This document shows, piece by piece, positions 26,392 through 35,453 of a stretch of 64,000 nucleotides of DNA. The notes beneath the pieces were generated by a model. It made no database searches. It worked only from the letters and a program-made list of their open reading frames with translations, and was not told the DNA's origin. The DNA lies in contig JAONQW010000005.1 in NCBI GenBank assembly GCA_028412835.1, positions 1 through 64,000 on the forward strand, written 5' to 3'. Source of the stretch: Candidatus Pelagibacterales bacterium (GTDB taxonomy: Bacteria > Pseudomonadota > Alphaproteobacteria > Pelagibacterales > AG-422-B15). The position numbers and the translations under genes are program-made. The stretch's first letter is position 1, and the number at the start of each line of letters is the position of its first letter.

Positions 26392-27243
26392 TCTTTTAAT
26401 TAAACTTGATGTGTCTAGCCTGTTGTGTCCCATCTTTTGTAATTCTGAATAAAATTTATCAACAATTTTTGTTACCTCTAAATCAATTCCATATTCTTCA
26501 GCTTGATCAAAAGCAATGCCCAAATCTTTTCGCATTAAATCAACAGCAAATCCAAAATTAAATTTATCTTCTGACATTGTTTTTAAGCGATTATCAAGCT
26601 GCCAGGACTGTGCTGCACCACCAGAAATAACATCTAAAACATCATCTGCGCTTAAATCTGTTTTTTTCATAAAGTGAACTGCTTCAGATAATCCTTGCAC
26701 TAGGCCAGCAATACAAATTTGATTAATAATTTTTGTTAATTGACCTGAGCCAGAAGGACCCATATATTTAATTTTTTTTCCATAAGTTTGTAATAACTTT
26801 TCTGATTTATTGAAACTTTCAAGACTACCACCGACCATAATACTTAGTGCTCCATTTATAGCTCCAGCTTCTCCTCCTGAAATAGGTGCATCAAGAAATG
26901 TAAGTCCTAGATTGGAGGCTTCTGTATTAATAGTTTTAACTAATTTTGGAGACACTGTTGAATGATCAATAAAAATTGAATTATAGCTAAGTAATTTAAA
27001 ACAACCATTTTCTGCTGTAGTGATTTCAATTAAATCCTCATCATTACCAATGCAAGAAATAACAAAATCATAATGACTATCAATTTCAGATAAATTTAAT
27101 AAAATTGTTCCATTAAAATCTTCTATCCATTCTTTAGACTTGGAGGTAGTTCTATTATACACAGTAACATTATTAGTTTTACTAAGATGTCCAGCCATCG
27201 GGTATCCCATGGTACCCAGTCCTATAAAAAGAATTTTATGCAT
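26380..27243 (-). CDS. Beta-hydroxyacid dehydrogenase (3-hydroxyisobutyrate dehydrogenase / tartronate semialdehyde reductase family)
   Basis: A 287-residue NAD(P)-dependent enzyme. It has GLGTMGYPMAGHL near the N-terminus, FLDAPISGGEAGAINGALSIMVGG (substrate loop), and the catalytic Lys in KIINQICIAGLVQGLSEA. Candidate substrates are 3-hydroxyisobutyrate or tartronate semialdehyde; sequence does not separate them. It overlaps the upstream FAD oxidase gene by 8 nt and the convergent hemB by 12 nt. Confidence 0.85.
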   Translation of the reverse strand: MHKILFIGLGTMGYPMAGHLSKTNNVTVYNRTTSKSKEWIEDFNGTILLNLSEIDSHYDFVISCIGNDEDLIEITTAENGCFKLLSYNSIFIDHSTVSPKLVKTINTEASNLGLTFLDAPISGGEAGAINGALSIMVGGSLESFNKSEKLLQTYGKKIKYMGPSGSGQLTKIINQICIAGLVQGLSEAVHFMKKTDLSADDVLDVISGGAAQSWQLDNRLKTMSEDKFNFGFAVDLMRKDLGIAFDQAEEYGIDLEVTKIVDKFYSELQKMGHNRLDTSSLIKRLTD

Positions 27244-28525
27244 TAAAAATATCTGTCATTTTTTGTAATGCACTAATTGTAACAAGCAGGGGCATTCTAA
27301 ATAACCTTCCACCAGGAAAGTTTTTATGTTTTATCTTCTCAAATGTCTCTAAAGCACCCTTTTCACCTGATACAATAGAATTAGCAATAATCTTACCTGC
27401 AATGCCCGTTAATGCGACTCCGTGACCAGAAAATCCATGGGCATAAAAAATTTTTTGACTTGATTGACCTATGTCAGGTGTTCTATTTACTGTAATTCCA
27501 ACATAACCACCCCAGATATATTCTGCTTTTACATCAGATAAGTTAGGAAATACTTTCATCATTCTACGCTCTGTATTTTTAGCAAGTTTTTCTGAATGTT
27601 TAAGAGAATAACTTACACCTCCACCAAAAATCATTCGTTTATCATAAGATAATCGATAATAATTTAAATCAAAGTTTGTGTCACAGACACAGTAATCACT
27701 TGGGAGAATGGTTTTTTGAAGATCTTCATCTAATGGTTTAGTAGCAATCATATAGTTAATAATTGGCATAATTTTACTTTTTATTCCTGCATCAATTTCT
27801 TCTAAATATGCATTACAGCAAAGCGCAATATTTTTAGCTTTAACAAATCCACTTGAAGTAAATACTTCTACATAGTCTTTCTCTTCACTTATCTTAATGA
27901 CCTTTGAATCTTCAAATATTTCAACATTTAATGATAATGCTGCATCTGCTAAACCTAATGCATATTTTAAGGGATGCAAATGGCCTCCTTCATGATATAA
28001 ATGACCACCAAAGTATCTATCTGTTCCAACTGCTTTAGATACTTCATCTTTACTAAGTATTTTTGAGGAATGATAATCTAATTTTCTTTGAAAATAATTT
28101 ATTTCATTTTCAAAATCTTGTATTTTAGCTTGATTGGTAGCAGCAGATAAATTTCCACTTTTTTTATCACACTGAATTTCAAATTCATTTATTCTATGAT
28201 CAATTAATTTTACTGCATCCAAAGATATGTCCCATAAACTTTTAACAGTGGCAAAACCATATTTTTTCTCTAAGCTTTCTACTCCATTAGAAATGTCTGG
28301 TCCAATTTGACCACCATTTCTACCAGAAGCACCCCATGCAACTTTGTTTTGTTCAAGCAAAATTACCTTTAACCCTTTTTTTGATGCCTCAATAGCAGTA
28401 GATAAGCCTGTAAAGCCACCACCTATAATACATAAATCACATTCATAGCTGTCTTTAAGAGATGGATGATGAATGAGTTTTCTGTCTAAACTATCTATAT
28501 AATAACTGTTTGGATAATCTTGCAT
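27236..28525 (-). CDS. FAD-dependent amine/amino-acid oxidase (PuuB/DadA-like)
   Basis: A 429-residue DAO-family flavoprotein. The FAD motif CIIGGGFTGLSTAIEASKKG is followed by ASGRNGGQIGPD, typical of gamma-glutamylputrescine oxidase-like enzymes, and it ends with YAHGFSGHGVALTGIAGKI. It should oxidise the C-N bond of an amine or glycine derivative. Substrate unknown. It starts 10 nt after parC and overlaps the dehydrogenase gene after it, so two catabolic genes ride on the end of the rsh-parC operon. Confidence 0.83.
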   Translation of the reverse strand: MQDYPNSYYIDSLDRKLIHHPSLKDSYECDLCIIGGGFTGLSTAIEASKKGLKVILLEQNKVAWGASGRNGGQIGPDISNGVESLEKKYGFATVKSLWDISLDAVKLIDHRINEFEIQCDKKSGNLSAATNQAKIQDFENEINYFQRKLDYHSSKILSKDEVSKAVGTDRYFGGHLYHEGGHLHPLKYALGLADAALSLNVEIFEDSKVIKISEEKDYVEVFTSSGFVKAKNIALCCNAYLEEIDAGIKSKIMPIINYMIATKPLDEDLQKTILPSDYCVCDTNFDLNYYRLSYDKRMIFGGGVSYSLKHSEKLAKNTERRMMKVFPNLSDVKAEYIWGGYVGITVNRTPDIGQSSQKIFYAHGFSGHGVALTGIAGKIIANSIVSGEKGALETFEKIKHKNFPGGRLFRMPLLVTISALQKMTDIFNA

Positions 28526-28535
28526 AATTAATTTA

Positions 28536-30758
28536 TTATATATTTTTATTATCTAATATTCTATTAAGTAAGTTTTTAGGCTGTATCTTTCCTGCTTGTG
28601 CTCTTTTTCCAATCCATGGTTTAAGATCAGAAAAAGGAATTGTTTTTTTATTTGATTTATCAAAGACAACACCTATTTTTTGGTCAAATGTAAATGCATA
28701 GTAAGTTTTCCCTGATTTAAATTTTTGTAATGTTATTCCCCTCCCTTTTTGCATTTGGGGTATTTCAGATAATTCATAAGCTAAGAATTTTAATGATTTT
28801 TTGTCACCGCTAATAACTCCAATGAAATTGCCAGATAATTTGCTGCAAGAAATAGATCTATCACCTTGTTTTAAGTTCATTATTCTTTTGCCTGATCTAG
28901 TTGAAGCCACTAAATCAGATGTATTAACAATGAATCCCTTACCTGAAGTGCTTGCTATAAGATAATTTTTATTTTCATTGTAAACAAACAGTTCAACAAC
29001 TTCTTCATTGTCAGATTTGTCTACGATTACACTAACAGGCTCGCCAAAACCTCTGCCTGCTGTAATCTTTGAACAATTTAGGGTGTAGAATTTTCCAAGA
29101 GATGAAAATAAGAGAAGTTTATCATTATTTTTGCACTGAATTATAAATTTAGACTTATCTCCATCTTTGTATTTAATGTTACTATAATCATCTTGGTGGC
29201 CTTTAATCGATTTTATCCAGCCATTATGTGAACAAATAATTGAAACTGGTTCTTTGCTGTCAAATTCGTCTACCGAATATTCAATAGCCTTATATTCATT
29301 GTTTATTATTGTTCTCCTTTTGCCAGCATATGAAGAGCTATTATATTTATCTAGTATATTATTAAATTCTTCATTCAAAATTGAAGATTGTTTTGTCTTT
29401 GATTTTAAGATTAAAATTAATTCTTTGCGATAATTTGATAATTCTTGATACTCAAGTTTAATGTCTTTTTCTTCAAGTTTTTTAAGTTGTCTCAATCTCA
29501 TTGCTAAAACAGCTTCGACCTGTCTCTTCGTAAATCTAAAAGTAGTTATAAGTTTCTTTTCTGGATCGTTATCAGTTCTTATTATCTTAATGATTTTATC
29601 TAAGTTTTTATAAACAATTAAAAACCCTTTCAGGATTTCAATTCTATTTTCTGCTTGAAGTAAGCGATATTTTGTTCTTCTTTTTAAAATTTCATATCTA
29701 TGACCAATAAATGAATTAAGAATATCCTTAAGATTAAAAAGCTTTGGTTCAAATTTTGCATTGATAGCGTTCATATTTATTGAAAACCTTGTTTCTAAGT
29801 CAGAAACTTTGCATATATCTTCAATAATTACATTTGCATTAATATTTCTAGTTTTAGGTAGTAATACAATTCTGATGTCCTCAGCAGATTCATCTTGAAT
29901 AGTTTCAAGATAATTAATCTTTTTATTATCAATAAGTTCAGAAATTTTTTCTATTATTCTTGATTTATTAACTTGATAAGGGATTTCCGTGATAATAATC
30001 TGATACTGTCCTCTACCAAGACTCTCCTCATGCCATTTGGCTCTTAATCTTAACGAACCTTTACCTTTTGAATACGCCTCTTTTATTGAAGAATTACTAT
30101 CTATAATTTCTCCACCCGTTGGAAAATCTGGCCCAGGAATAAGTGTCATTAGTTGGCCTGTTGTCGTTTGAGGTTTTTTTAAAAGTTTAATTAGAGCTTT
30201 GGCGACCTCACCTATATTGTGGGGAGGTATATTTGTTGCCATACCAACAGCTATTCCTGACGAACCATTAGCAATAAGATTAGGGAACGCACATGGCAAA
30301 ACCATTGGTTCACTATCAGTTCCATCATAAGTTTTAATAAAGTCTACTGTATCCTCAGCAATATCTTGTAACATCAATTCAGAAATTGATGTTAATTTAG
30401 CTTCGGTATAACGCATTGCTGCTGCATTATCGCCATCAATATTTCCAAAATTTCCTTGACCATCTATTAATTGATATCGAGTTGAAAAATCTTGAGCAAG
30501 TCTCACTAGTGCATCATAAACAGATTGATCACCATGAGGATGATATTTACCAATTACATCTCCAACAATCCTAGCTGATTTTTTGAATCCTGTACCTGAA
30601 CCTAGTCTCAGTTGAGACATAGCATATAGTAGCCTACGATGTACTGGTTTTAGACCATCTCTTACATCGGGTAACGCTCTATGAGTTATTGTTGATAAAG
30701 CATAAGCTAAATACCTCTCTTCTAATGCCCAGGCAAATTGTATTTTTTTTTCTCTCAT
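28536..30758 (-). CDS. parC: DNA topoisomerase IV subunit A
   Basis: A 740-residue type IIA topoisomerase subunit that decatenates chromosomes with Par[35 protein letters not shown] (quinolone-determining region), the active-site tyrosine Tyr117 in AAAMRYTEA, and a shorter C-terminal beta-pinwheel than GyrA. The position equal to GyrA Ser83 is Gln. It lies 6 nt after recO, closing the conserved rsh...parC operon. Confidence 0.94.
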   Translation of the reverse strand: MREKKIQFAWALEERYLAYALSTITHRALPDVRDGLKPVHRRLLYAMSQLRLGSGTGFKKSARIVGDVIGKYHPHGDQSVYDALVRLAQDFSTRYQLIDGQGNFGNIDGDNAAAMRYTEAKLTSISELMLQDIAEDTVDFIKTYDGTDSEPMVLPCAFPNLIANGSSGIAVGMATNIPPHNIGEVAKALIKLLKKPQTTTGQLMTLIPGPDFPTGGEIIDSNSSIKEAYSKGKGSLRLRAKWHEESLGRGQYQIIITEIPYQVNKSRIIEKISELIDNKKINYLETIQDESAEDIRIVLLPKTRNINANVIIEDICKVSDLETRFSINMNAINAKFEPKLFNLKDILNSFIGHRYEILKRRTKYRLLQAENRIEILKGFLIVYKNLDKIIKIIRTDNDPEKKLITTFRFTKRQVEAVLAMRLRQLKKLEEKDIKLEYQELSNYRKELILILKSKTKQSSILNEEFNNILDKYNSSSYAGKRRTIINNEYKAIEYSVDEFDSKEPVSIICSHNGWIKSIKGHQDDYSNIKYKDGDKSKFIIQCKNNDKLLLFSSLGKFYTLNCSKITAGRGFGEPVSVIVDKSDNEEVVELFVYNENKNYLIASTSGKGFIVNTSDLVASTRSGKRIMNLKQGDRSISCSKLSGNFIGVISGDKKSLKFLAYELSEIPQMQKGRGITLQKFKSGKTYYAFTFDQKIGVVFDKSNKKTIPFSDLKPWIGKRAQAGKIQPKNLLNRILDNKNI

Positions 30759-30764
30759 AACAAC

Positions 30765-31487
30765 TTAAATTATAAACATATCTTTAAGGCGATTCCTTGA
30801 TTCAGGGAAATGTAGATTATTTGGAAGAAAAAACCACTTCTTCAAAAAAAATTCACTTAAATTTAGGCCATCTAAAACATCTTCTTTAGAGTATATAATT
30901 TTATGATCAATTAAAAAACTAGGAAGCTTTAGTAGTTTACTCTTGTAATCACCCGCACCTATTTCAGTTACTGCTGATCCAGTTGATGGTGATACAAAAA
31001 CTAAATTATCTTTTTCACTAGTTACTGCACATTTGGATAAATCTAGACCATATCCAATTTCAGTAAGCAAGTTTAGTTCCCATATTATATAATCTTTTAT
31101 CCAATCATTTCTTCCTGAAGTAAGTATTTGAATTAGAGATTTCAAACCATAATAAATATTTTCATTAGGTTGTTTCTCTGCAAGAGTATTTGTAATTAAG
31201 CTACAAGCTGATGTAAGCGCACATAATTTTTCTTTTTCTGCTAAAATTAGAGAAGACCATGATTTAATGCCTTCAATAGAATAGTTTCCAAGGTGAGTTT
31301 CTAATCTTCCTGACCAGTGAGCTGTAATTTCATTGCCAGGCTCAATAATAGATCTTAAATTTTTTGAATGAACTCCTCTTATAAGTCCTTTATGCTTGCC
31401 ATGCTCCCGAGTTAATACTTCTAGGATATAAGATTTTTCATTATGAGGCTTTAGACTTAAAACAAAACCTTCACTAGACCATCTCAC
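30765..31487 (-). CDS. recO: DNA repair protein RecO
   Basis: A 240-residue mediator that loads RecA in the RecFOR pathway. The N-terminal OB fold (SSEGFVLSLKPHNEKSYILEVLT...GKHKGLIRG) and the helical middle with LLTEIGYGLDLSKCAVT are typical. It starts with GTG; GTGA overlaps the era stop codon by 4 nt. Confidence 0.9.
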   Translation of the reverse strand: MRWSSEGFVLSLKPHNEKSYILEVLTREHGKHKGLIRGVHSKNLRSIIEPGNEITAHWSGRLETHLGNYSIEGIKSWSSLILAEKEKLCALTSACSLITNTLAEKQPNENIYYGLKSLIQILTSGRNDWIKDYIIWELNLLTEIGYGLDLSKCAVTSEKDNLVFVSPSTGSAVTEIGAGDYKSKLLKLPSFLIDHKIIYSKEDVLDGLNLSEFFLKKWFFLPNNLHFPESRNRLKDMFII

Positions 31488-32332
31488 GATTTATTTATAT
31501 TAGTTAATTTTACAAACAAAAAAAGGTTTACTTTTTTATTTAAGAACTTAGAAATTTCTCTTCTAGAAGACTCTCCAATTGATTTTAAATTACTACCTTT
31601 ATTACCAACTACAATATACTTATGCGATTTTTTATTAATATGTATTGTTTGATGAATAGTTACTGTATTTTTAGAATTTGAAATCTTATCAGTTGTAATC
31701 TTACATTCATATGGAATTTCCTTGTGTGTTCTATCATAAACTTTTTCTCTAGTAACCTCTGAATAGTAAACATCTTTTTTCACAAATAAAGTTTTCTTAT
31801 TGGAAAATTTTTTCTCACCTTTTGGGAGATATTTTTTAATATTATCTAACATTTCGTCCACGCCATCACCAGTCAGTGCTGAAATTGGAAAAATTTCTTG
31901 AAATAGATTCATATCACCCAAATCTTTAATCTTTTCAAGAATTGTTTCTCGATTAACTTTGTCAATTTTATTAAGTACTAAAAATATTTTAGATGTATTG
32001 TTTGATTCATTTAAAGTTTTAATAATCTTATTTATTTCATTATTTTTAGTTGAACCTGAGTCTACGACAACTAAAACTATATTAGCTTCGTCAATTGCAG
32101 AAAAAGCAGTATTAGTCATTTTATTGCTTATTTTAGTTTTTGCAGAGTAAATTCCAGGCGTATCTTGAAGTATAAATTCAGTTTCTGAAATATTTTTTAC
32201 TGCCTTTTGATTAAAAGTAGTCGATTGTTTTTTTCTTGAAACCATTGATACTCTTTTGCCAACTATTTGATTTACTAGTGTAGATTTTCCTGAGTTGGTT
32301 GCACCTAAGAGTAAAATAGTACCACTTTTCAT
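31484..32332 (-). CDS. era: GTPase Era
   Basis: A 282-residue GTPase for 16S rRNA maturation. G1 LLGATNSGKSTL, G2-switch TTF, G3 DTPG, G4 LNKID, G5 SAL; then a C-terminal KH domain (HINKKSHKYIVVGNKGSNLKSIG). The G1 P-loop reads GATNSGKS instead of the common GAPNVGKS. Placed between rnc (4 nt) and recO (4-nt overlap). Confidence 0.93.
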   Translation of the reverse strand: MKSGTILLLGATNSGKSTLVNQIVGKRVSMVSRKKQSTTFNQKAVKNISETEFILQDTPGIYSAKTKISNKMTNTAFSAIDEANIVLVVVDSGSTKNNEINKIIKTLNESNNTSKIFLVLNKIDKVNRETILEKIKDLGDMNLFQEIFPISALTGDGVDEMLDNIKKYLPKGEKKFSNKKTLFVKKDVYYSEVTREKVYDRTHKEIPYECKITTDKISNSKNTVTIHQTIHINKKSHKYIVVGNKGSNLKSIGESSRREISKFLNKKVNLFLFVKLTNINKS

Positions 32333-32336
32333 ATGA

Positions 32337-33005
32337 TTATATTTCTAGGCTATTTATATTAATAAATTCAATAGCAGCTTTTTTTTCAGCTTCTTTAATA
32401 TTTCCTGATACTGCTTCAGCCACTTTATAATCATTAAACTGAACTTTGACTGTAAAAGTTGGTGAATGAGCTGGACCCTCTTGTTTGGCAACCTTATAAT
32501 CAGGAAGTTTTTTGTATTTCTTCAAGCTCCATTCTTGCAGTGCAGATTTAGGATCTTTGAAATTAATATCTATCGAATTTATTGATTTTAGCCAATTATT
32601 ATTAATGAAATCTTGTGCAGCTGAATAACCACCATCTAAGTAAATAGAGGCAATTAGAGCTTCACATGCATCAGCTAATATTCCAGATTTATACTTACCT
32701 TCAGAAGCAATTTCAGTTTTTCCTAGAATTAAATATTCACCTAAACCTATATGTGTTGCAACCTCTGCACATTTATCTTTATTCACTAGAGTGCTGAAAA
32801 TTTTATCTAAATTTCCTTCGGAAAGATCAATATATTTCAGTATTAATATTTCTGATATAATTAAACCTAATACACGATCTCCTAGAAATTCATACTGTTC
32901 GTTATGTTCTGATAACCCTGTACTTTTATGTGTAAGAGCTCTTTTTATGATATTTTTATTTTCAAATATATATGAAATTTTTTTTTCTAAGAATTCAATT
33001 TTCAT
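32337..33005 (-). CDS. rnc: Ribonuclease III
   Basis: A 222-residue double-strand RNase. It has the signature NEQYEFLGDRVLGL, the second acidic cluster in GILADACEALIASIYLDGG, and a C-terminal dsRNA-binding domain (SALQEWSLKK...GPAHSPTFTVKV...KKAAIEFI). It processes rRNA precursors. It lies 2 nt after lepB, within the rsh-parC operon. Confidence 0.95.
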   Translation of the reverse strand: MKIEFLEKKISYIFENKNIIKRALTHKSTGLSEHNEQYEFLGDRVLGLIISEILILKYIDLSEGNLDKIFSTLVNKDKCAEVATHIGLGEYLILGKTEIASEGKYKSGILADACEALIASIYLDGGYSAAQDFINNNWLKSINSIDINFKDPKSALQEWSLKKYKKLPDYKVAKQEGPAHSPTFTVKVQFNDYKVAEAVSGNIKEAEKKAAIEFININSLEI

Positions 33006-33007
33006 AA

Positions 33008-33742
33008 TTATTTAATGATTTTAAATATTCTATTAAGCTGAATATCAAATGGCCATTTCCAAAATTCTAATATAGTAGAACCACCTTCGGTTGCAAAAAA
33101 TATTATTTGTGCTTTACCAACTAAATTATCCTTAGGGACTGAGCCTATAAATCTACTGTCTTTTGAATTGTCTCTATTATCACCCATAAAAAAATACATT
33201 TCATCTGGAACTATAAAAATTTTTGTGTTGTCTGCCCTAGTATTACCCATATCATATGTTTCATAAGAAACTCCATTGGGTAAAGTTTCTTTATAAACTG
33301 AAGCTCTAACTATCTGGCCTTTGTTAATTATCTTAGTTTCATCGCGTATTTTTTCTCTAATTACAGCAATATCGTTTAAATATAATATTCCATTTACCAT
33401 CTGCAGCTTATCGCCAGGTAATCCCACAAGCCTTTTTATATAATCTATCTTTAAATTCTCAGGAGTTTTAAAAACTACTGTATCTCCACGTTCAGGCTCT
33501 GAAAATAAAACTCTATTTGGAATTAATGGTATACTAAATGGTAAAGAATGCTTGCTGTATCCATATGTAAATTTTGACACAAATATTCTATCTCCAACCA
33601 ATAGTGATGGCTCCATAGAAGATGAAGGTATAAAAAATGCTTGGAAAAGAAAAGTTCTTATTACTAAAGCTATTAATACTGCATATATTAGTGATAACGC
33701 ATTTGATTTTATCCATTCGCTAGATGATGATTTATCTACCAT
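33008..33742 (-). CDS. lepB: Signal peptidase I
   Basis: A 244-residue membrane protease with one N-terminal transmembrane segment (ALSLIYAVLIALVIRTFLF). The catalytic Ser is in IPSSSMEPSLLVGD and the Lys in YIKRLVGLPGD; MGDNRDNSKDSR is the conserved box E. ATG 33742 follows the acpS stop after 1 nt; a TTG five codons upstream lies inside acpS and is less likely. Confidence 0.95.
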   Translation of the reverse strand: MVDKSSSSEWIKSNALSLIYAVLIALVIRTFLFQAFFIPSSSMEPSLLVGDRIFVSKFTYGYSKHSLPFSIPLIPNRVLFSEPERGDTVVFKTPENLKIDYIKRLVGLPGDKLQMVNGILYLNDIAVIREKIRDETKIINKGQIVRASVYKETLPNGVSYETYDMGNTRADNTKIFIVPDEMYFFMGDNRDNSKDSRFIGSVPKDNLVGKAQIIFFATEGGSTILEFWKWPFDIQLNRIFKIIK

Positions 33743-33743
33743 T

Positions 33744-34133
33744 TTAATTACTTTCAATAACTACAATTGCATGAGCGTAAGGATACTCATCAGTAATAGT
33801 AAGGTTGACAGATGCTTCTTTCTTCTTTGACATAAGAGACTCTAAATGATTTTTAGCATTGCCATGAAAAATTATTGTTGGTTGTCCCGAAATAAGATTA
33901 ATCACTTCTAAGTCTTTCCAAAAAATACCTTTTCTAAAACCAGTACCTAAAGCTTTAGACGCTGCTTCTTTTGCTGCAAATCGTTTAGCATAACAATTGA
34001 TAGATAATTTTCTTGATTCACACTTTTTAATTTCACTCTCAGTAAAAATTCTTTTTTTAAATCTATTGCCAAAACGGCTAATAGTCTTTTCTATTCTTCG
34101 AATATCTAGTATATCAGTTCCAATACCTATCAT
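33744..34133 (-). CDS. acpS: Holo-[acyl-carrier-protein] synthase
   Basis: A 129-residue phosphopantetheinyl transferase. IGIGTDILDIRRIEKTI and RFAAKEAASKALGTG bind Mg and CoA. It activates ACP for fatty-acid synthesis. pdxJ-acpS-lepB is a standard proteobacterial order. Three nt after pdxJ. Confidence 0.95.
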   Translation of the reverse strand: MIGIGTDILDIRRIEKTISRFGNRFKKRIFTESEIKKCESRKLSINCYAKRFAAKEAASKALGTGFRKGIFWKDLEVINLISGQPTIIFHGNAKNHLESLMSKKKEASVNLTITDEYPYAHAIVVIESN

Positions 34134-34136
34134 TAA

Positions 34137-34868
34137 TTAACTTTCTAGTATTAAAGACTTAATATCTTTAATAGCTTTTTCTAAGCCTATAAATATTGAC
34201 TCGCCAATAATAAAATGGCCTATGTTAAATTCTTTAATGATGTCAATTTTTGCAAGGGCTTTTATTGATCTATTCGTGATACCATGGCCAGCATGAACTT
34301 CTAAATTAATACTATCTGCATAATTAGCCATTTTAATAATTCTATCTAATTCTTCATTGGCGTTTGAACTATCTGTTTCAATCAATTGACAATATTTCCC
34401 AGTATGAATCTCAATAATATCAGCGCCGATTTTTTTACTATTATCTATATGAGTCTGATCAGCATCAACAAATAAGGAAACTCGAGAGCCATTATTCTTT
34501 ATTTTAGATGTATATTCTTTTAAAATTTCAAAATTTCTTATTGTATCTATACCCCCTTCAGTTGTAATTTCTTCTCTTTTTTCTGGAACAATGCAGCATG
34601 AATTAGGTTTACAATTTAATGCTAAGGAAAGCATTTCCACAGTTGCAGCCATTTCTAAATTTAGTGGGATCTTTAAGTTATTAATTAAATCATCAATATC
34701 TTTATCTTGTATGTGTCTTCTATCTTCTCTTAGATGTGCTGTAATACCATCTGCACCATACATCTCTGCATCTAATGCTGCACGTAATGGACTAGGGTAT
34801 ATTTCTCCACGTGCATTTCTTACAGTTGCAACGTGGTCAATATTAACACCTAATCTTGCATTGGACAT
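34137..34868 (-). CDS. pdxJ: Pyridoxine 5'-phosphate synthase
   Basis: A 243-residue TIM barrel that makes pyridoxine phosphate from aminoacetone phosphate and deoxyxylulose phosphate. LGVNIDHVATVRNARGE, GADGITAHLREDRRHI, NLEMAAT, IEIHTGKY and VHAGHGIT carry the active-site residues. ATG 34868 fits the family start and lies 4 nt after the pyrE stop; an upstream in-frame ATG lies inside pyrE. Confidence 0.95.
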   Translation of the reverse strand: MSNARLGVNIDHVATVRNARGEIYPSPLRAALDAEMYGADGITAHLREDRRHIQDKDIDDLINNLKIPLNLEMAATVEMLSLALNCKPNSCCIVPEKREEITTEGGIDTIRNFEILKEYTSKIKNNGSRVSLFVDADQTHIDNSKKIGADIIEIHTGKYCQLIETDSSNANEELDRIIKMANYADSINLEVHAGHGITNRSIKALAKIDIIKEFNIGHFIIGESIFIGLEKAIKDIKSLILES

Positions 34869-34872
34869 AATA

Positions 34873-35451
34873 CTATATAACTCTACTACCTGGCTTAATT
34901 GGATCAATCACCCTAAGTTCATCTGGTAAAGAATTTTCATCATAAATAGGGATATCTAACTCATATATAGATATAGGTTTTTTAATTGCACTTTCTGAAT
35001 TGGTTCTATCAATTAAACAAGCAACTGCCAAAAGATTAACACCGATCTTGTTTAATTCATGAATACACTCATTAGCAGATTTGCCTGTAGTAATAACATC
35101 TTCAACTAATAAGACGTTGGCACCAGCCTGGATTTCAAAGCCTCTTCTTAGCTTAAAAACTTTATCTACTCTTTCATAAAAAATAGATTTTGCTTTTAGT
35201 TGCCTTGCTAATTCATATCCAACCAATATTCCACCCATTGCTGGAGCTACTATGTAATCAATCTTACGATCAATTGCATTTAGAACTTTATTAGCAAGCT
35301 CTATGCAAATTTTTTCTGCAATTTCAGGCAGTATAAATAATTTAGCACACTGACAGTAAGTAGCTGATCTCTTTCCCGATGAAAGAATAAAATGACCATG
35401 CTGAATTGCTCCCGTCTCTTCAAGTGTACTGATTATTTCATTTTTTTTCAT
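34873..35451 (-). CDS. pyrE: Orotate phosphoribosyltransferase
   Basis: A 192-residue PRTase converting orotate and PRPP to OMP. The PRPP motif is VLLVEDVITTGKSANECI; GHFILSSGKRSATY is the N-terminal substrate region. The ATG at 35451 is used, 2 nt after the rsh stop; a TTG overlapping that stop is possible. Insertion of pyrE between rsh and pdxJ is seen in alphaproteobacteria. Confidence 0.95.
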   Translation of the reverse strand: MKKNEIISTLEETGAIQHGHFILSSGKRSATYCQCAKLFILPEIAEKICIELANKVLNAIDRKIDYIVAPAMGGILVGYELARQLKAKSIFYERVDKVFKLRRGFEIQAGANVLLVEDVITTGKSANECIHELNKIGVNLLAVACLIDRTNSESAIKKPISIYELDIPIYDENSLPDELRVIDPIKPGSRVI

Positions 35452-35453
35452 AT

